This document shows, in pieces, positions 1 through 13,320 of a DNA stretch of 64,000 bases (within the stretch, counting starts at the first letter, position 1; every line of letters starts with the position of its first letter). Source of the stretch: Parapristionchus giblindavisi. Its lineage: Eukaryota; Nematoda; Chromadorea; Rhabditida; Diplogasteridae. The position numbers and the translations under genes were made by a program. The stretch spans positions 744,001-808,000 of the forward strand of contig CALSFV010000237.1 of the NCBI GenBank assembly GCA_943737045.1. Reading direction: 5' to 3'. A model generated the notes under the pieces. The model worked only from the letters and a program-made list of their open reading frames with translations, ran no database searches and was not told the origin of the DNA.

Positions 1-3000
1 AACACATACACATAAACATCTTTATTCGGCATCGGTCAATCAATAATTCACTGTATTACCTTGTCGAGTTTACACCGTTCTTGACCAATCAATATGATGC
101 ATGAAGGCCCTCATAATTGTCGACAGACTCGGTCTGAAACAATATCTATATAAATAACTCCATTCTATTCGTCTTCATCACAAATACAGTATCATAATAC
201 GATACAGTACTGAGAGAAGATCAAAGATCGAAATCATAACAACACATACACATCTTTATTCGGTATCGGTCAATCAATAATTCACTGTATTACCTTTTCG
301 AGTTTACACCGTTCTTGACCAATCAATATGATGCGTGAAGGCCCTCATAATTGTCGAAAGACTCGGTCTGAAAGAATAGCTATATAAATAACTCCATTAT
401 ATTCGTCTTCATCACAAATACAGTATCATAATACGATACAGTACTGAGAGAAGATGAAAGATTTAAATCACAACAACACATAAACATCTTTATTCGGTAT
501 CGGTCAATCAATAATTCACAGTATTACCTTGTCGAGTTTACATCGTTGTTGATCAATCAATAGGAGCAACATGCGTGAAGGCCCTCATAATTGTCGAAAG
601 GCTCGGTCTGAAACAATATCTATATAATTAAATCCATTCTATTTGTCTTCATCACAAATACAGTATCATGATATGATACAGTACTGAGAGAAGATGAAAG
701 ATTAAAACCACAACAACACATAAACATCTTTATACGGTATCGGTCAATGAATAATTTACTGTATTACCTTGTCGAGTTTACATAGTTGTTGACCAATCAA
801 TATGAGGAGTGAAGGCCTAATACTTCTCGAAAGACTCGGTCTGAAAGAATATCTATATAAATAAATCCATTCTATTCGTCTTCATCACAAATACAGTATC
901 ATAATACGATACAGTACTGAGAGAACATGAAAGATTAAAATCACAACAAAACATAAACATCTTTATTCGGTATCGGTCAATCAATAATTCACAGTATTAC
1001 CTTGTCGAGTTTACATCGTTGTTGATCAATCAATAGGAGCAACATGCGTGAAGGCCCTCATAATTGTCGAAAGACTCGGTCTGAAACAATATCTATATAA
1101 TTAAATCCATTCTATTCGTCTTCATCACAAATACAGTATCATAATATGATACAGTACTGAGAGAAGATGAAAGATTAAAACCACAACAACACATAAACAT
1201 CTTTATACGGTATCGGTCAATGAATAATTCACTGTATTACCTTGTCGAGTTTACATAGTTGTTGACCAATCAATATGATGCGTGAAGGCCCTCATTCTTG
1301 TCGAAAGACTCGGTCTGAAACAATATCTATATAAATAAATCCATTCTATTCGTCTTCATCACAAATACAGTATCATAATACGATACAGTATTGAGAGAAG
1401 ATCAAAGATCGAAATCATAACAACACATACACATAAACATCTTTATTCGGTATCGGTCAATCAATAATTCACTGTATTACCTTGTCGAGTTTACAGCGCT
1501 GTAGACCACTCAATATGAGCAACATGCGTGAAGACCATCATACATCTCGAAAGACTCGGTCTGAAACAATATCTATATAAATAAATCCATTCTATTCGTC
1601 TTCATCACAAATACAGTATCATAATACGATACAGTACTGAGAGAACATGAAAGATTAAAATCACAACAAAACATAAACATCTTTATTCGGTATCGGTCAA
1701 TCAATAATTCACAGTATTACCTTGTCGAGTTTACATCGTTGTTGATCAATCAATAGGAGCAACATGCGTGAAGGCCCTCATAATTGTCGAAAGACTCGGT
1801 CTGAAACAATATCTATATAATTAAATCCATTCTATTCGTCTTCATCACAAATACAGTATCATAATATGATACAGTACTGAGAGAAGATGAAAGATTTAAA
1901 CCACAACAACACATAAACATCTTTATACGGTATCGGTCAATGAATAATTCACTGTATTACCTTGTCGAGTTTACATAGTTGTTGACCAATCAATATGATG
2001 CGTGAAGGCCCTCATTCTTGTCGAAAGACTCGGTCTGAAACAATATCTATATAAATAAATCCATTCTATTCGTCTTCATCACAAATACAGTATCATAATA
2101 TGATACAGTACTGAGAGAAGATGAAAGATTAAAACCACAACAACACATAAACATCTTTATACGGTATCGGTCAATGAATAATTTACTGTATTACCTTGTC
2201 GAGTTTACATAGTTGTTGACCAATCAATATGATGCGTGAAGGCCCTCATTCTTGTCGAAAGACTCGGTCTGAAACAATATCTATATAATTATATCCATTC
2301 TATTTGTCTTCTGCACAAATACAGTAGCATTGTACGATACAGTATTGAGAGAAGATCAAAGATCAAAACCACAACAACACATAAACATCTTTATTCGGTA
2401 TCGGTCAATCAATAATTCACTGTATTACCTTGTCGAGTTTACATCGTTGTTGACCAATCAATATGATGCATGAAGGCCCTCATAATTGTCGACAGACTCG
2501 GTCTGAAACAATATCTATATAAATAACTCCATTCTATTCGTCTTCATCACAAATACAGTATCATAATATGATACAGTATTGAGAGAAGATCAAAGATCGA
2601 AATCATAACAACACATACACATAAACATCTTTATTCGGTATCGGCCAATCAATAATTCACTGCATTACCTTGTCGAGTTTACAGCGCTGTAGACCACTCA
2701 ATATGAGCAACATGCGTGAAGACCATCATACATCTCGAAAGACTCGGTCTGAAACAATATCTATATAAATAACTCCATTATATTCGTCTTCATCACAAAT
2801 ACAGTATCATAATACGATACAGTATTGAGAGAAGATCAAAGATCGAAATCATAACAACACATACACATAAACATCTTTATTCGGCATCGGTCAATCAATA
2901 ATTCACTGTATTACCTTGTCGAGTTTACATCGTTGTTGACCAATCAATATGATGCATGAAGGCCCTCATAATTGTCGACAGACTCGGTCTGAAACAATAT

Positions 3001-4020
3001 CTATATAAATAACTCCATTCTATTCGTCTTCATCACAAATACAGTATCATAATACGATACAGTACTGAGAGAAGATCAAAGATCGAAATCATAACAACAC
3101 ATACACATCTTTATTCGGTATCGGTCAATCAATAATTCACTGTATTACCTTTTCGAGTTTACACCGTTCTTGACCAATCAATATGATGCGTGAAGGCCCT
3201 CATAATTGTCGAAAGACTCGGTCTGAAAGAATAGCTATATAAATAACTCCATTCTATTCGTCTTCATCACAAATACAGTATCATAATACGATACAGTACT
3301 GAGAGAAGATGAAAGATTAAAATCACAACAAAACATAAACATCTTTATACGGTATCGGTCAATCAATAATTCACAGTATTACCTTGTCGAGTTTACATCG
3401 TTGTTGATCAATCAATAGGAGCAACATGCGTGAAGGCCCTCATAATTGTCGAAAGACTCGGTCTGAAACAATATCTATATAATTAAATCCATTCTATTCG
3501 TCTTCATCACAAATACAGTATCATAATACGATACAGTACTGAGAGAACATGAAAGATTAAAATCACAACAAAACATAAACATCTTTATTCGGTATCGGTC
3601 AATCAATAATTCACAGTATTACCTTGTCGAGTTTACATCGTTGTTGATCAATCAATAGGAGCAACATGCGTGAAGACCATCATACATCTCGAAAGACTCG
3701 GTCTGAAACAATATCTATATAAATAACTCCATTATATTCGTCTTCATCACAAATACAGTATCATAATACGATACAGTATTGAGAGAAGATCAAAGATCGA
3801 AATCATAACAACACATACACATAAACATCTTTATTCGGTATCGGCCAATCAATAATTCACTGCATTACCTTGTCGAGTTTACAGCGCTGTAGACCACTCA
3901 ATATGAGCAACATGCGTGAAGACCATCATACATCTCGAAAGACTCGGTCTGAAACAATATCTATATAAATAACTCCATTATATTCGTCTTCATCAAAAAT
4001 ACAGTATCATAATACGATAC

Positions 4021-7000
4021 AGTATTGAGAGAAGATCAAAGATCGAAATCATAACAACACATACACATAAACATCTTTATTCGGCATCGGTCAATCAATA
4101 ATTCACTGTATTACCTTGTCGAGTTTACATCGTTGTTGACCAATCAATATGATGCATGAAGGCCCTCATAATTGTCGACAGACTCGGTCTGAAACAATAT
4201 CTATATAAATAACTCCATTCTATTCGTCTTCATCACAAATACAGTATCATAATACGATACAGTACTGAGAGAAGATGAAAGATTAAAATCACAACAAAAC
4301 ATAAACATCTTTATACGGTATCGGTCAATCAATAATTCACAGTATTACCTTGTCGAGTTTACATCGTTGTTGATCAATCAATAGGAGCAACATGCGTGAA
4401 GGCCCTCATAATTGTCGAAAGACTCGGTCTGAAACAATATCTATATAATTAAATCCATTCTATTCGTCTTCATCACAAATACAGTATCATAATACGATAC
4501 AGTACTGAGAGAAGATCAAAGATCGAAATCATAACAACACATACACATCTTTATTCGGTATCGGTCAATCAATAATTCACTGTATTACCTTTTCGAGTTT
4601 ACACCGTTCTTGACCAATCAATATGATGCGTGAAGGCCCTCATAATTGTCGAAAGACTCGGTCTGAAAGAATAGCTATATAAATAACTCCATTATATTCG
4701 TCTTCATCACAAATACAGTATCATAATACGATACAGTACTGAGAGAAGATGAAAGATTAAAACCACAACAACACATAAACATCTTTATACGGTATCGGTC
4801 AATGAATAATTCACTGTATTACCTTGTCGAGATTACATAGTTGTTGACCAATCAATATGATGCGTGAAGGCCATCATACATCTCGAAAGACTCGGTCTGA
4901 AACAATATCTATATAAATAAATCCATTCTATTCGTCTTCATCACAAATACAGTATCATAATACGATACAGTACTGAGAGAAGATGAAAGATTAAAATCAC
5001 AACAACACATAAACATCTTTATTCGGTATCGGTCAATCAATAATTCACAGTATTACCTTGTCGAGTTTACATCGTTGTTGACCAATCAATATGATGCGTG
5101 AAGGCCCTCATTCTTGTCGAAAGACTCGGTCTGAAACAATATCTATATAATTAAATCCATTCTATTCGTCTTCATCACAAATACAGTATCATAATACGAT
5201 ACAGTACTGAGAGAAGATGAAAGATTAAAATCACAACAACACATAAACATCTTTATTCGGTATCGGTCAATCAATAATTCACAGTATTACCTTGTCGAGT
5301 TTACATCGTTGTTGACCAATCAATATGATGCGTGAAGGCCATCATACATCTCGAAAGACTCGGTCTGAAACAATATCTATATAAATAAATCCATTCTATT
5401 CGTCTTCATCACAAATACAGTATCATAATACGATACAGTACTGAGAGAAGATGAAAGATTAAAATCACAACAACACATAAACATCTTTATTCGGTATCGG
5501 TCAATCAATAATTCACAGTATTACCTTGTCGAGTTTACATCGTTGTTGACCAATCAATATGATGCGTGAAGGCCATCATACATCTCGAAAGACTCGGTCT
5601 GAAAGAATATCTATATAAATAAATCCATTCTATTCGTCTTCATCACAAATACAGTATCATAATACGATACAGTACTGAGAGAACATGAAAGATTAAAATC
5701 ACAACAAAACATAAACATCTTTATTCGGTATCGGTCAATCAATAATTCACAGTATTACCTTGTCGAGTTTACATCGTTGTTGATCAATCAATAGGAGCAA
5801 CATGCGTGAAGGCCCTCATAATTGTCGAAAGACTCGGTCTGCAACAATAACAATATAAAAAAATCCATTCTATTCGTCTTCATCACAAATACAGTATCAT
5901 AATACGATACAGTATTGAGAGAAGATCAAAGATCGAAATCATAACAACACATACACATAAACATCTTTATTCGGTATCGGCCAATCAATAATTCACTGTA
6001 TTACCTTGTCGAGTTTACATCGTTGTTGACCAATCAATATGATGCATGAAGGCCCTCATAATTGTCGACAGACTCGGTCTGAAACAATATCTATATAAAT
6101 AACTCCATTCTATTCGTCTTCATCACAAATACAGTATCATAATACGATACAGTACTGAGAGAAGATGAAAGATTAAAATCACAACAAAACATAAACATCT
6201 TTATACGGTATCGGTCAATCAATAATTCACAGTATTACCTTGTCGAGTTTACATCGTTGTTGATCAATCAATAGGAGCAACATGCGTGAAGGCCCTCATA
6301 ATTGTCGAAAGACTCGGTCTGAAACAATATCTATATAATTAAATCCATTCTATTCGTCTTCATCACAAATACAGTATCATAATACGATACAGTACTGAGA
6401 GAAGATCAAAGATCGAAATCATAACAACACATACACATCTTTATTCGGTATCGGTCAATCAATAATTCACTGTATTACCTTTTCGAGTTTACACCGTTCT
6501 TGACCAATCAATATGATGCGTGAAGGCCCTCATAATTGTCGAAAGACTCGGTCTGAAAGAATAGCTATATAAATAACTCCATTATATTCGTCTTCATCAC
6601 AAATACAGTATCATAATACGATACAGTACTGAGAGAAGATGAAAGATTAAAACCACAACAACACATAAACATCTTTATACGGTATCGGTCAATGAATAAT
6701 TCACTGTATTACCTTGTCGAGATTACATAGTTGTTGACCAATCAATATGATGCGTGAAGGCCATCATACATCTCGAAAGACTCGGTCTGAAACAATATCT
6801 ATATAAATAAATCCATTCTATTCGTCTTCATCACAAATACAGTATCATAATACGATACAGTACTGAGAGAAGATGAAAGATTAAAATCACAACAACACAT
6901 AAACATCTTTATTCGGTATCGGTCAATCAATAATTCACAGTATTACCTTGTCGAGTTTACATCGTTGTTGACCAATCAATATGATGCGTGAAGGCCCTCA

Positions 7001-7910
7001 TTCTTGTCGAAAGACTCGGTCTGAAACAATATCTATATAATTAAATCCATTCTATTCGTCTTCATCACAAATACAGTATCATAATACGATACAGTACTGA
7101 GAGAAGATGAAAGATTAAAATCACAACAACACATAAACATCTTTATTCGGTATCGGTCAATCAATAATTCACAGTATTACCTTGTCGAGTTTACATCGTT
7201 GTTGACCAATCAATATGATGCGTGAAGGCCATCATACATCTCGAAAGACTCGGTCTGAAACAATATCTATATAAATAAATCCATTCTATTCGTCTTCATC
7301 ACAAATACAGTATCATAATACGATACAGTACTGAGAGAAGATGAAAGATTAAAATCACAACAACACATAAACATCTTTATTCGGTATCGGTCAATCAATA
7401 ATTCACAGTATTACCTTGTCGAGTTTACATCGTTGTTGACCAATCAATATGATGCGTGAAGGCCATCATACATCTCGAAAGACTCGGTCTGAAAGAATAT
7501 CTATATAAATAAATCCATTCTATTCGTCTTCATCACAAATACAGTATCATAATACGATACAGTACTGAGAGAACATGAAAGATTAAAATCACAACAAAAC
7601 ATAAACATCTTTATTCGGTATCGGTCAATCAATAATTCACAGTATTACCTTGTCGAGTTTACATCGTTGTTGATCAATCAATAGGAGCAACATGCGTGAA
7701 GGCCCTCATAATTGTCGAAAGACTCGGTCTGCAACAATAACAATATAAAAAAATCCATTCTATTCGTCTTCATCACAAATACAGTATCATAATACGATAC
7801 AGTATTGAGAGAAGATCAAAGATCGAAATCATAACAACACATACACATAAACATCTTTATTCGGTATCGGCCAATCAATAATTCACTGTATTACCTTGTC
7901 GAGTTTACAT
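4021..7910. repeat. Higher-order repeat: 1890-bp unit (8 monomers), two copies
   Basis: Sequence in about 4021-5910 recurs in order 1890 bp later. Private variants shared at this spacing include GATTACATAG (4831 and 6721) and GCAACAATAACAATATAAAA (5841 and 7731). Identity breaks near 7910, where the next monomer is of another type. The unit equals eight monomers, the higher-order pattern expected from unequal exchange. Confidence 0.85.
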
Positions 7911-9194
7911 CGCTGTTGACCAATCAATATGATGCGTGAAGGCCCTCATTCTTGTCGAAAGACTCGGTCTGAAACAATATCTATATATATAAATCCATTC
8001 TATTCGTCTTCATCACAAATACAGTATCATAATACGATACAGTACTGAGAGAAGATGAAAGATTAAAATCACAACAACACATAAACATCTTTATTCGGTA
8101 TCGGTCAATCAATAATTCACAGTATTACCTTGTCGAGTTTACATCGTTGTTGATCAATCAATAGGAGCAACATGCGTGAAGGCCCTCATAATTGTCGAAA
8201 GACTCGGTCTGCAACAATAACAATATAAATAAATCCATTCTATTCGTCTTCATCACAAATACAGTATCATAATACGATACAGTATTGAGAGAAGATCAAA
8301 GATCGAAATCATAACAACACATACACATAAACATCTTTATTCGGTATCGGCCAATCAATAATTCACTGCATTACCTTGTCGAGTTTACAGCGCTGTAGAC
8401 CACTCAATATGAGCAACATGCGTGAAGACCATCATACATCTCGAAAGACTCGGTCTGAAACAATATCTATATAAATAACTCCATTCTATTCGTCTTCATC
8501 ACAAATACAGTATCATAATACGATACAGTACTGAGAGAAGATGAAAGATTAAAATCACAACAACACATAAACATCTTTATTCGGTATCGGTCAATCAATA
8601 ATTCACAGTATTACCTTGTCGAGTTTACACCGTTCTTGACCAATCATTATGATGCGTGAAGGCCCTCATAATTGTCGAAAGACTCGGTCTGCAACAATAT
8701 CTATATAAATAACTCCATTCTATTCGTCTTCATCACAAATACAGTATCATAATACGATACAGTACTGAGAGAAGATGAAAGATTAAAATCACAACAACAC
8801 ATAAACATCATTATTCGGTATCGGTCAATCAATAATTCACTGTATTACCTTGTCGAGTTTACATAATTGTTGACCAATCAATATGATGCGTGAAGGCCAT
8901 CATACATCTCGAAAGACTCGGTCTGAAAGAATATCTATATAAATAACTCCATTCTATTCGTCTTCATCACAAATACAGTATCATAATACGATACAGTACT
9001 GAGAGAAGATGAAAGATTAAAATCACAACAACACATAAACATCTTTATTCGGTATCGGTCAATCAATAATTCACTGTATTACCTTGTCGAGTTTACATCG
9101 CTGTTGACCAATCAATATGATGCGTGAAGGCCCTCATTCTTGTCGAAAGGCTCGGTCTGAAACAATAGCTATATAATTAAATGCACTCTATTCG

Positions 9195-9373
9195 TTTTCA
9201 GGGAAATCTGACCCTAGGGTACAGTAGTACCCTCACCTTGAACAGATGGGTGAACTTGTATGCGAATCTACTTTTCGACAGGAACTTGGAAAAGTGAAAA
9301 ATATTATTTTGCAAAATATTTGAAAAGTTTGAAGAATATTGAAGGGAGCAACAATGACATTTTCACAGCGATT

Positions 9374-9406
<33 letters not shown>
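9195..9406. other. Non-satellite block interrupting the last monomer
   Basis: The monomer breaks off after CTATTCG near 9195 and resumes at TTCATCACAAATACAG near 9407. The 210 bp between are unrelated to the satellite: they contain CCCTAGGGTACAGTAGTACCC and end in a (TC)n run of about 33 nt (9374-9406). No coding signal was seen. Confidence 0.7.
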
Positions 9407-9409
<3 letters not shown>

Positions 9410-9554
9410 ATCACAAATACAGTATCATAATACGATACAGTACTGAGAGAAGATGAAAGATTAAAATCACAACAACACATAAACATCTTTATTCGGTATC
9501 GGTCAATCAATAATTCACAGTATTACCTTGTCGAGTTTACTTGAAGCACGATCG

Positions 9555-9966
9555 TTACTCATCTATATCTACATTGCCCATGGAAGTCATGCGATCACAG
9601 ACACGCTCCCACTTCTGTGAGACCACACTCTCGTCGATTCTACAATTTTTGTATTTATTGACGCTACGATAGTAATAAGACAAAGAGAAGGTGCCAATAA
9701 TTATATGATTGAAAAAAAAATAATAAAAACAAAAATTAGTACAGCATATCATTATAATCATATTTATTGCTATATTGCTATATGTTCCATCGATTATTTA
9801 GTAAATAACAAAACATCATTTATATTATTAGAAAGACGAGCATGATGTTATTATCGATCGATGTAGTGGATATTTAAGTTACCGTACCTCTGAGGTTGGA
9901 GGGTCAGACAGTTGGCGAGGAGCTGGTACAGCAGAGATGGTATAGCTGATTGTTCGTCCTGCCAAT
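9555..9966 (-). CDS. 3' end of an unrecognised gene (two terminal exons)
   Basis: Two exons join in phase on the minus strand: 9888-9966 (acceptor TTATTCCAG, donor GTACGG) and 9555-9639 (acceptor AAATTGTAG, stop TAA at 9555). The split codon AG|A gives Arg. Together they encode about 53 residues, with LLYQLLANCLTLQPQ in the first exon and QKWERVCDRMTSMG near the end, helix-like in character. The first exon starts with two bases of a split codon, so exons must lie upstream, but none could be placed with confidence. The gene ends 14 bp from the satellite array. No family is recognised. Confidence 0.55.
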
Positions 9967-11446
9967 CTGGAATAATCACACATTAATTATATTAATACAT
10001 TTAAGTCTTTTGATGTTTTGATTGATTGACTGAACATAGATCGAATAGCTACGTTACAGAATTTCAAAATATGCAAGATGCTGCACTTATTGGATATTAT
10101 ATTTTTGTGTTAAGAGTCGTTCTCCAGGTCAACATTATGTTCGATTGAGATATTAATTCAACGGGATTAGTGCATTATGGCGATCAACACCAGTGGAATA
10201 ACTGAAGAACACCCCCTTCATCTGCTATTTTGGTATGAATAGAATGATTCATTGATTTTCACTAATTATCAATTTTTGTTGTATTTTCATTTCTTTGAAT
10301 AGTGCATTTATAACTATTAGAAGAATATTAGGAAAATAGTAGTCGAGTCTGCGAATACAATTTAAACGTTAGAATCAAAAATATAATCAGTTCACGATCG
10401 CTCTGTACTGTACTTAAAATGAGTAAACTTTTACTTCAAAACCATTCGATATCCGTTGATTGATTGGTTGTTAAATATTGCTAAATAATCGATTGTTTCT
10501 TCTCATTTTAATGTATTTTAGTTTTCATATCGTAGAAGTAACATAGATTGCCCCCTTGTCCACCGCATTCTCTTTCCCTCGATGTTCTTGGAATGCCGTC
10601 AATCTTGATCATGCATAGTTTTTAAAAAATTCCTTTTAAGCGCCTTTTGTTACAGTAAATTCATTTTAAATGTTGGATTCAATGACTGTTATTTACTATA
10701 ATGTACCTATTCTTTAAATCATTGTAAGATTGTCAGCTATTTTGGAATATTGCGATTACTCCGTTGACTTGTGACAGCCGGTTGTCTTAAATTGTGTATT
10801 TCTTGTTGTTCCTAGTCAAATGATCGGTCGTAGCATTAACACCTGCTTAACATTTATCTTTGAAATTAGTTGGACGCAAGTGTATTATTTTTATCTCGAT
10901 TCAAGTCCCCGTATTCACTATCAGTCAATTATATCTACCATCCATCCACATATACTATTCACTAGTGGTTTTGTTATTATGAATAGCAATTCAATCATAC
11001 ATTTTCGGCGCCCTCACAACATCTTTTAACATAGTGGGTCGATTTAGAAAAAAATCACTATTTTTAGCTGAAACTGTAATCTTTCGCATAAAAATGAGCC
11101 ATATATTCAGTCCTCGCACTATGATGGTATGAAAATGTATGATTATACTATTAGATTATCATAAATGTTGAATATTCAGTGACCTATTCATCTTTCCATC
11201 CTTTCACTTTCATTTTCATGTTTCATGATATTTGTGAATTTTGAAGGAGAAATAGAGTAATACATTCCACGTTTCTGTTGATTACAGGCGATCTATCAAC
11301 AGGATTGTTGATTATCTCATCTCTATCGATTCATTGAAACTCAATTGAATAAACCATCTCCATTCCATTCAAGATATCTTCACAGTTCGGTACGGTATAT
11401 CATCATCTTGATATTGATTGATTGATTGGATGTTTCTATGTTGTAG
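9967..11446. other. AT-rich stretch without a supported gene
   Basis: Only short stop-rich frames and scattered splice-like sites. It may be intron of the minus-strand gene ending at 9555, or upstream intron of the plus-strand exons that begin at 11447. Confidence 0.4.
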
Positions 11447-12089
11447 GTAGTAGCTGGATATCAACCACTCGTAGTATGGTTCTCACCATCTCCTCTTCTG
11501 GCTAAATGTGAGAGTAAACTACAGATTGTTGCTCATACTATACAATTTGGAATCAAAGGAACGAAGAAAGAGGTACGCCAAGTCTATTTTATTGTCCAAA
11601 TTATCACAACATTCATAGATCGAAAGTTATCATGACGAGCATCTTCATCAGTAGTATCATCTCCTCTTCCTCAATCTTCATCTCAATCTATCTCTACTAA
11701 TCCTCCATTCACTCCTTCATCTACTTCATTAACTGAGAAGTGTTCAATGGCTTATGGCATATCAACTACCTCCTGATTTCCGTAAGATATCATGTAAAAT
11801 GTGATTTTTTTGTTATAGCTGGCGGTTTTATGTTTTGGAAGTTACCCTAACCATATATAAATTCTGGATCACTACCTTAACTTTTACAGTAATTTTATGA
11901 CCAATAAGGGTTTCCACTCGATTCCTAAAACACTTCAAAATGGAGATGAATACTTTATGTAATCTGATCTTATCTTGTTATTCACTGAATACAATTATTG
12001 ATTGATTCAGTGATGATGTATTCGTTCGCGTTTCGTTTGGTGATCTACACTGCGGCTCTCACTACGATCCATCAGTCATGATGAACGAG
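11447..12089 (+). CDS. Candidate plus-strand exon group, unrecognised
   Basis: Four plus-strand exons with good splice sites: 11447-11572 (42 codons, acceptor TTGTAG, donor GTACGC; contains PLVVWFSPSPLLAKCESKLQ), 11738-11781, 11819-11840 and 12011-12089 (acceptor GATTCAG, donor GTATTC; contains RVSFGDLHCGSHYDPSVMM). The last three join in phase and give WLMAYQLPPDFPGGFMFWND. The phase between the first and second exon does not match, so an exon is missing or a boundary is wrong. Neither start nor stop codon was found. The family is unknown. Confidence 0.4.
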
Positions 12090-12699
12090 GTATTCGGTAT
12101 GTTTTGGTTATTTAATGATTTATTCGAGGTATAAAGTCAGTTTATGATTTCTATATTTCCCTTTCTCCCCCCACTACTTACCGTATCGTGAAAAGAGCGA
12201 ATCATCCGTGCTGTCCCGTACGTTCATTCAACCGATGAGGATGGGGTGGAGGCGCTTAAATATTATGTTTAATTAAATCATTTACTATCTTTACTTTCTT
12301 TAAAGAGACATGATGGCATACGATATTTGTTTTAATGTGAGACAAACGTTAAGGAATGACCAGAACCATGAAATGAGATAAATCCAATCTATACCCAATC
12401 CACTCTATTTATTGTTGTACCCCCTCCAACATGCATATTATCAGCTATTACTAACCTTGACTTGTTGGGTATCCTCTATCCATTATCATTGACACCATCT
12501 CCGTTGACACAGACGTCGTTCTTTCCACTGTAACATGATACAAAATCAGTATACGGTATCTTTCAAAATGTGAGGAGTTGTCCTACCGTACTGCTAACGT
12601 TACCGTGTCCTGGAGATCGGATCGTCTCGGGATCCTGAATTATTGATTTATGAGCATTTTATTTATGGAAGCAGCTAAGATGACTAATTGAGCACGTAC

Positions 12700-12751
12700 C
12701 GTTTATGTGCTGTATTTGCTGTTGTAGTGTCTTCCTTCCGCGCGGTCGATC
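12700..12751 (-). CDS. Candidate small minus-strand exon
   Basis: Open between acceptor TAGTTTAAG and donor GTACGT, encoding DRPRGRKTLQQQIQHIN. Further exon-like pieces lie at about 12.5-12.65 kb, but their phases do not chain cleanly. It might belong to the gene whose 3' end is at 9555. No family is recognised. Confidence 0.25.
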
Positions 12752-12775
12752 CTTAAACTATAATAATTAATGAGT

Positions 12776-13130
12776 TAGTGATTAGTAAAGGGTGGGGGGG
12801 GGGGGTTGTTAGTGGTTAGTATCGGGTTAGTGGTTAGTAGCGGGTTAGTGGTTAGTAGCGTGTTAGTGGTTAGTAGCGGGTTAGTGGTTAGTAATTAAGC
12901 ATGCTGTTAGTATATAAAACGTTTGTTAGTATGTGGTTAGTATATAAAACGTTGGTTAGTAATATTTTTTCTCCTTTTTCCTCTTTTTTCTTCTCCTTTT
13001 TCTTCTTTATTTCTTTTTTCTTTCTTTCTTTTTTCTTCTTTTTTTCGTTCTTCTATCTTCTTTTTTTCTCTCTTTTCCTTCTTCCTTTTTTACTTGCGCC
13101 TTCTTTTCTTCCTCTTCTTCTTGACCTACT
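12776..13130. repeat. GGTTAGT minisatellite followed by pyrimidine tract
   Basis: 12776-12960 is built of GGTTAGTAGCGGGTTAGT-like 18-bp units after a run of G. 12963-13130 is almost pure T/C. The nematode telomere unit is TTAGGC, so this is not telomeric. The open frame across it is low-complexity Phe/Ser and is not credible as a gene. Confidence 0.8.
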
Positions 13131-13169
13131 TTTCTCGGAAATTCATCGAAATTTGGCCACCCCCATTTC

Positions 13170-13320
13170 GATTTCGATATTTCGATCGAATAAAGGGGTC
13201 GTCCCCGCTCACTGGGAGGACGATGTCCACGGGTGCTCCCCGAGCTCTCCTCAAGATGGGAGAGCTCTGGACTGAACAGGAGAGAAGGAATCGAATGCTT
13301 TTATAGGGGAATGGGGGTGA
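13170..13320 (+). repeat. Dispersed repeat with short ORF (copy 1 of 2)
   Basis: A plus-strand ORF starting at ATG 13222 reads STGAPRALLKMGELWTEQER and stops within TTTTATAG near 13306. A near relative is on the minus strand at 59640-59800, reading GAGAPRPLLQMGERWTETKK. Both share the nucleotide stretch GCTCCCCG...CTCTCCTC..ATGGGAGAGC..CTGGACTGAA and a following CTTTTATAG. Whether it is a gene fragment or part of a transposable element is unknown. Confidence 0.5.

Larger units (their letters stand above)
1..9540. repeat. Satellite array, ~236-bp monomer, about 40 copies
   Basis: Head-to-tail repeat recognised by landmarks recurring every 233-240 bp: TATCGGTCAATCAATAATTC, GACTCGGTCTGAAACAATAT and ATACAGTATCATAATACGAT. 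Monomers vary by small indels (for example GATGCGTGAAGG against GAGCAACATGCGTGAAGG) and by block substitutions, so several monomer types alternate. The window opens inside the array, so its left end is unseen; the right end is a truncated monomer at about 9540. No open frame of interest exists in it. Each monomer carries a near-palindrome, CAGTATCATAATACGATACAG. It looks like ordinary tandem satellite DNA, with no sign of coding. Confidence 0.97.

Noticed and set aside
1..9540. CRISPR-like array
   Set aside because: No short direct repeats with unique spacers; whole 236-bp monomers repeat, and the genome is eukaryotic.
12776..12960. Possible interstitial telomere
   Set aside because: Units are GGTTAGTAGC-like, not TTAGGC, the nematode telomere repeat.
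12901..13275. 124-aa plus-strand ORF rich in Phe/Ser
   Set aside because: It is a translation of the GGTTAGT minisatellite and T/C tract; low complexity and no start or splice context.
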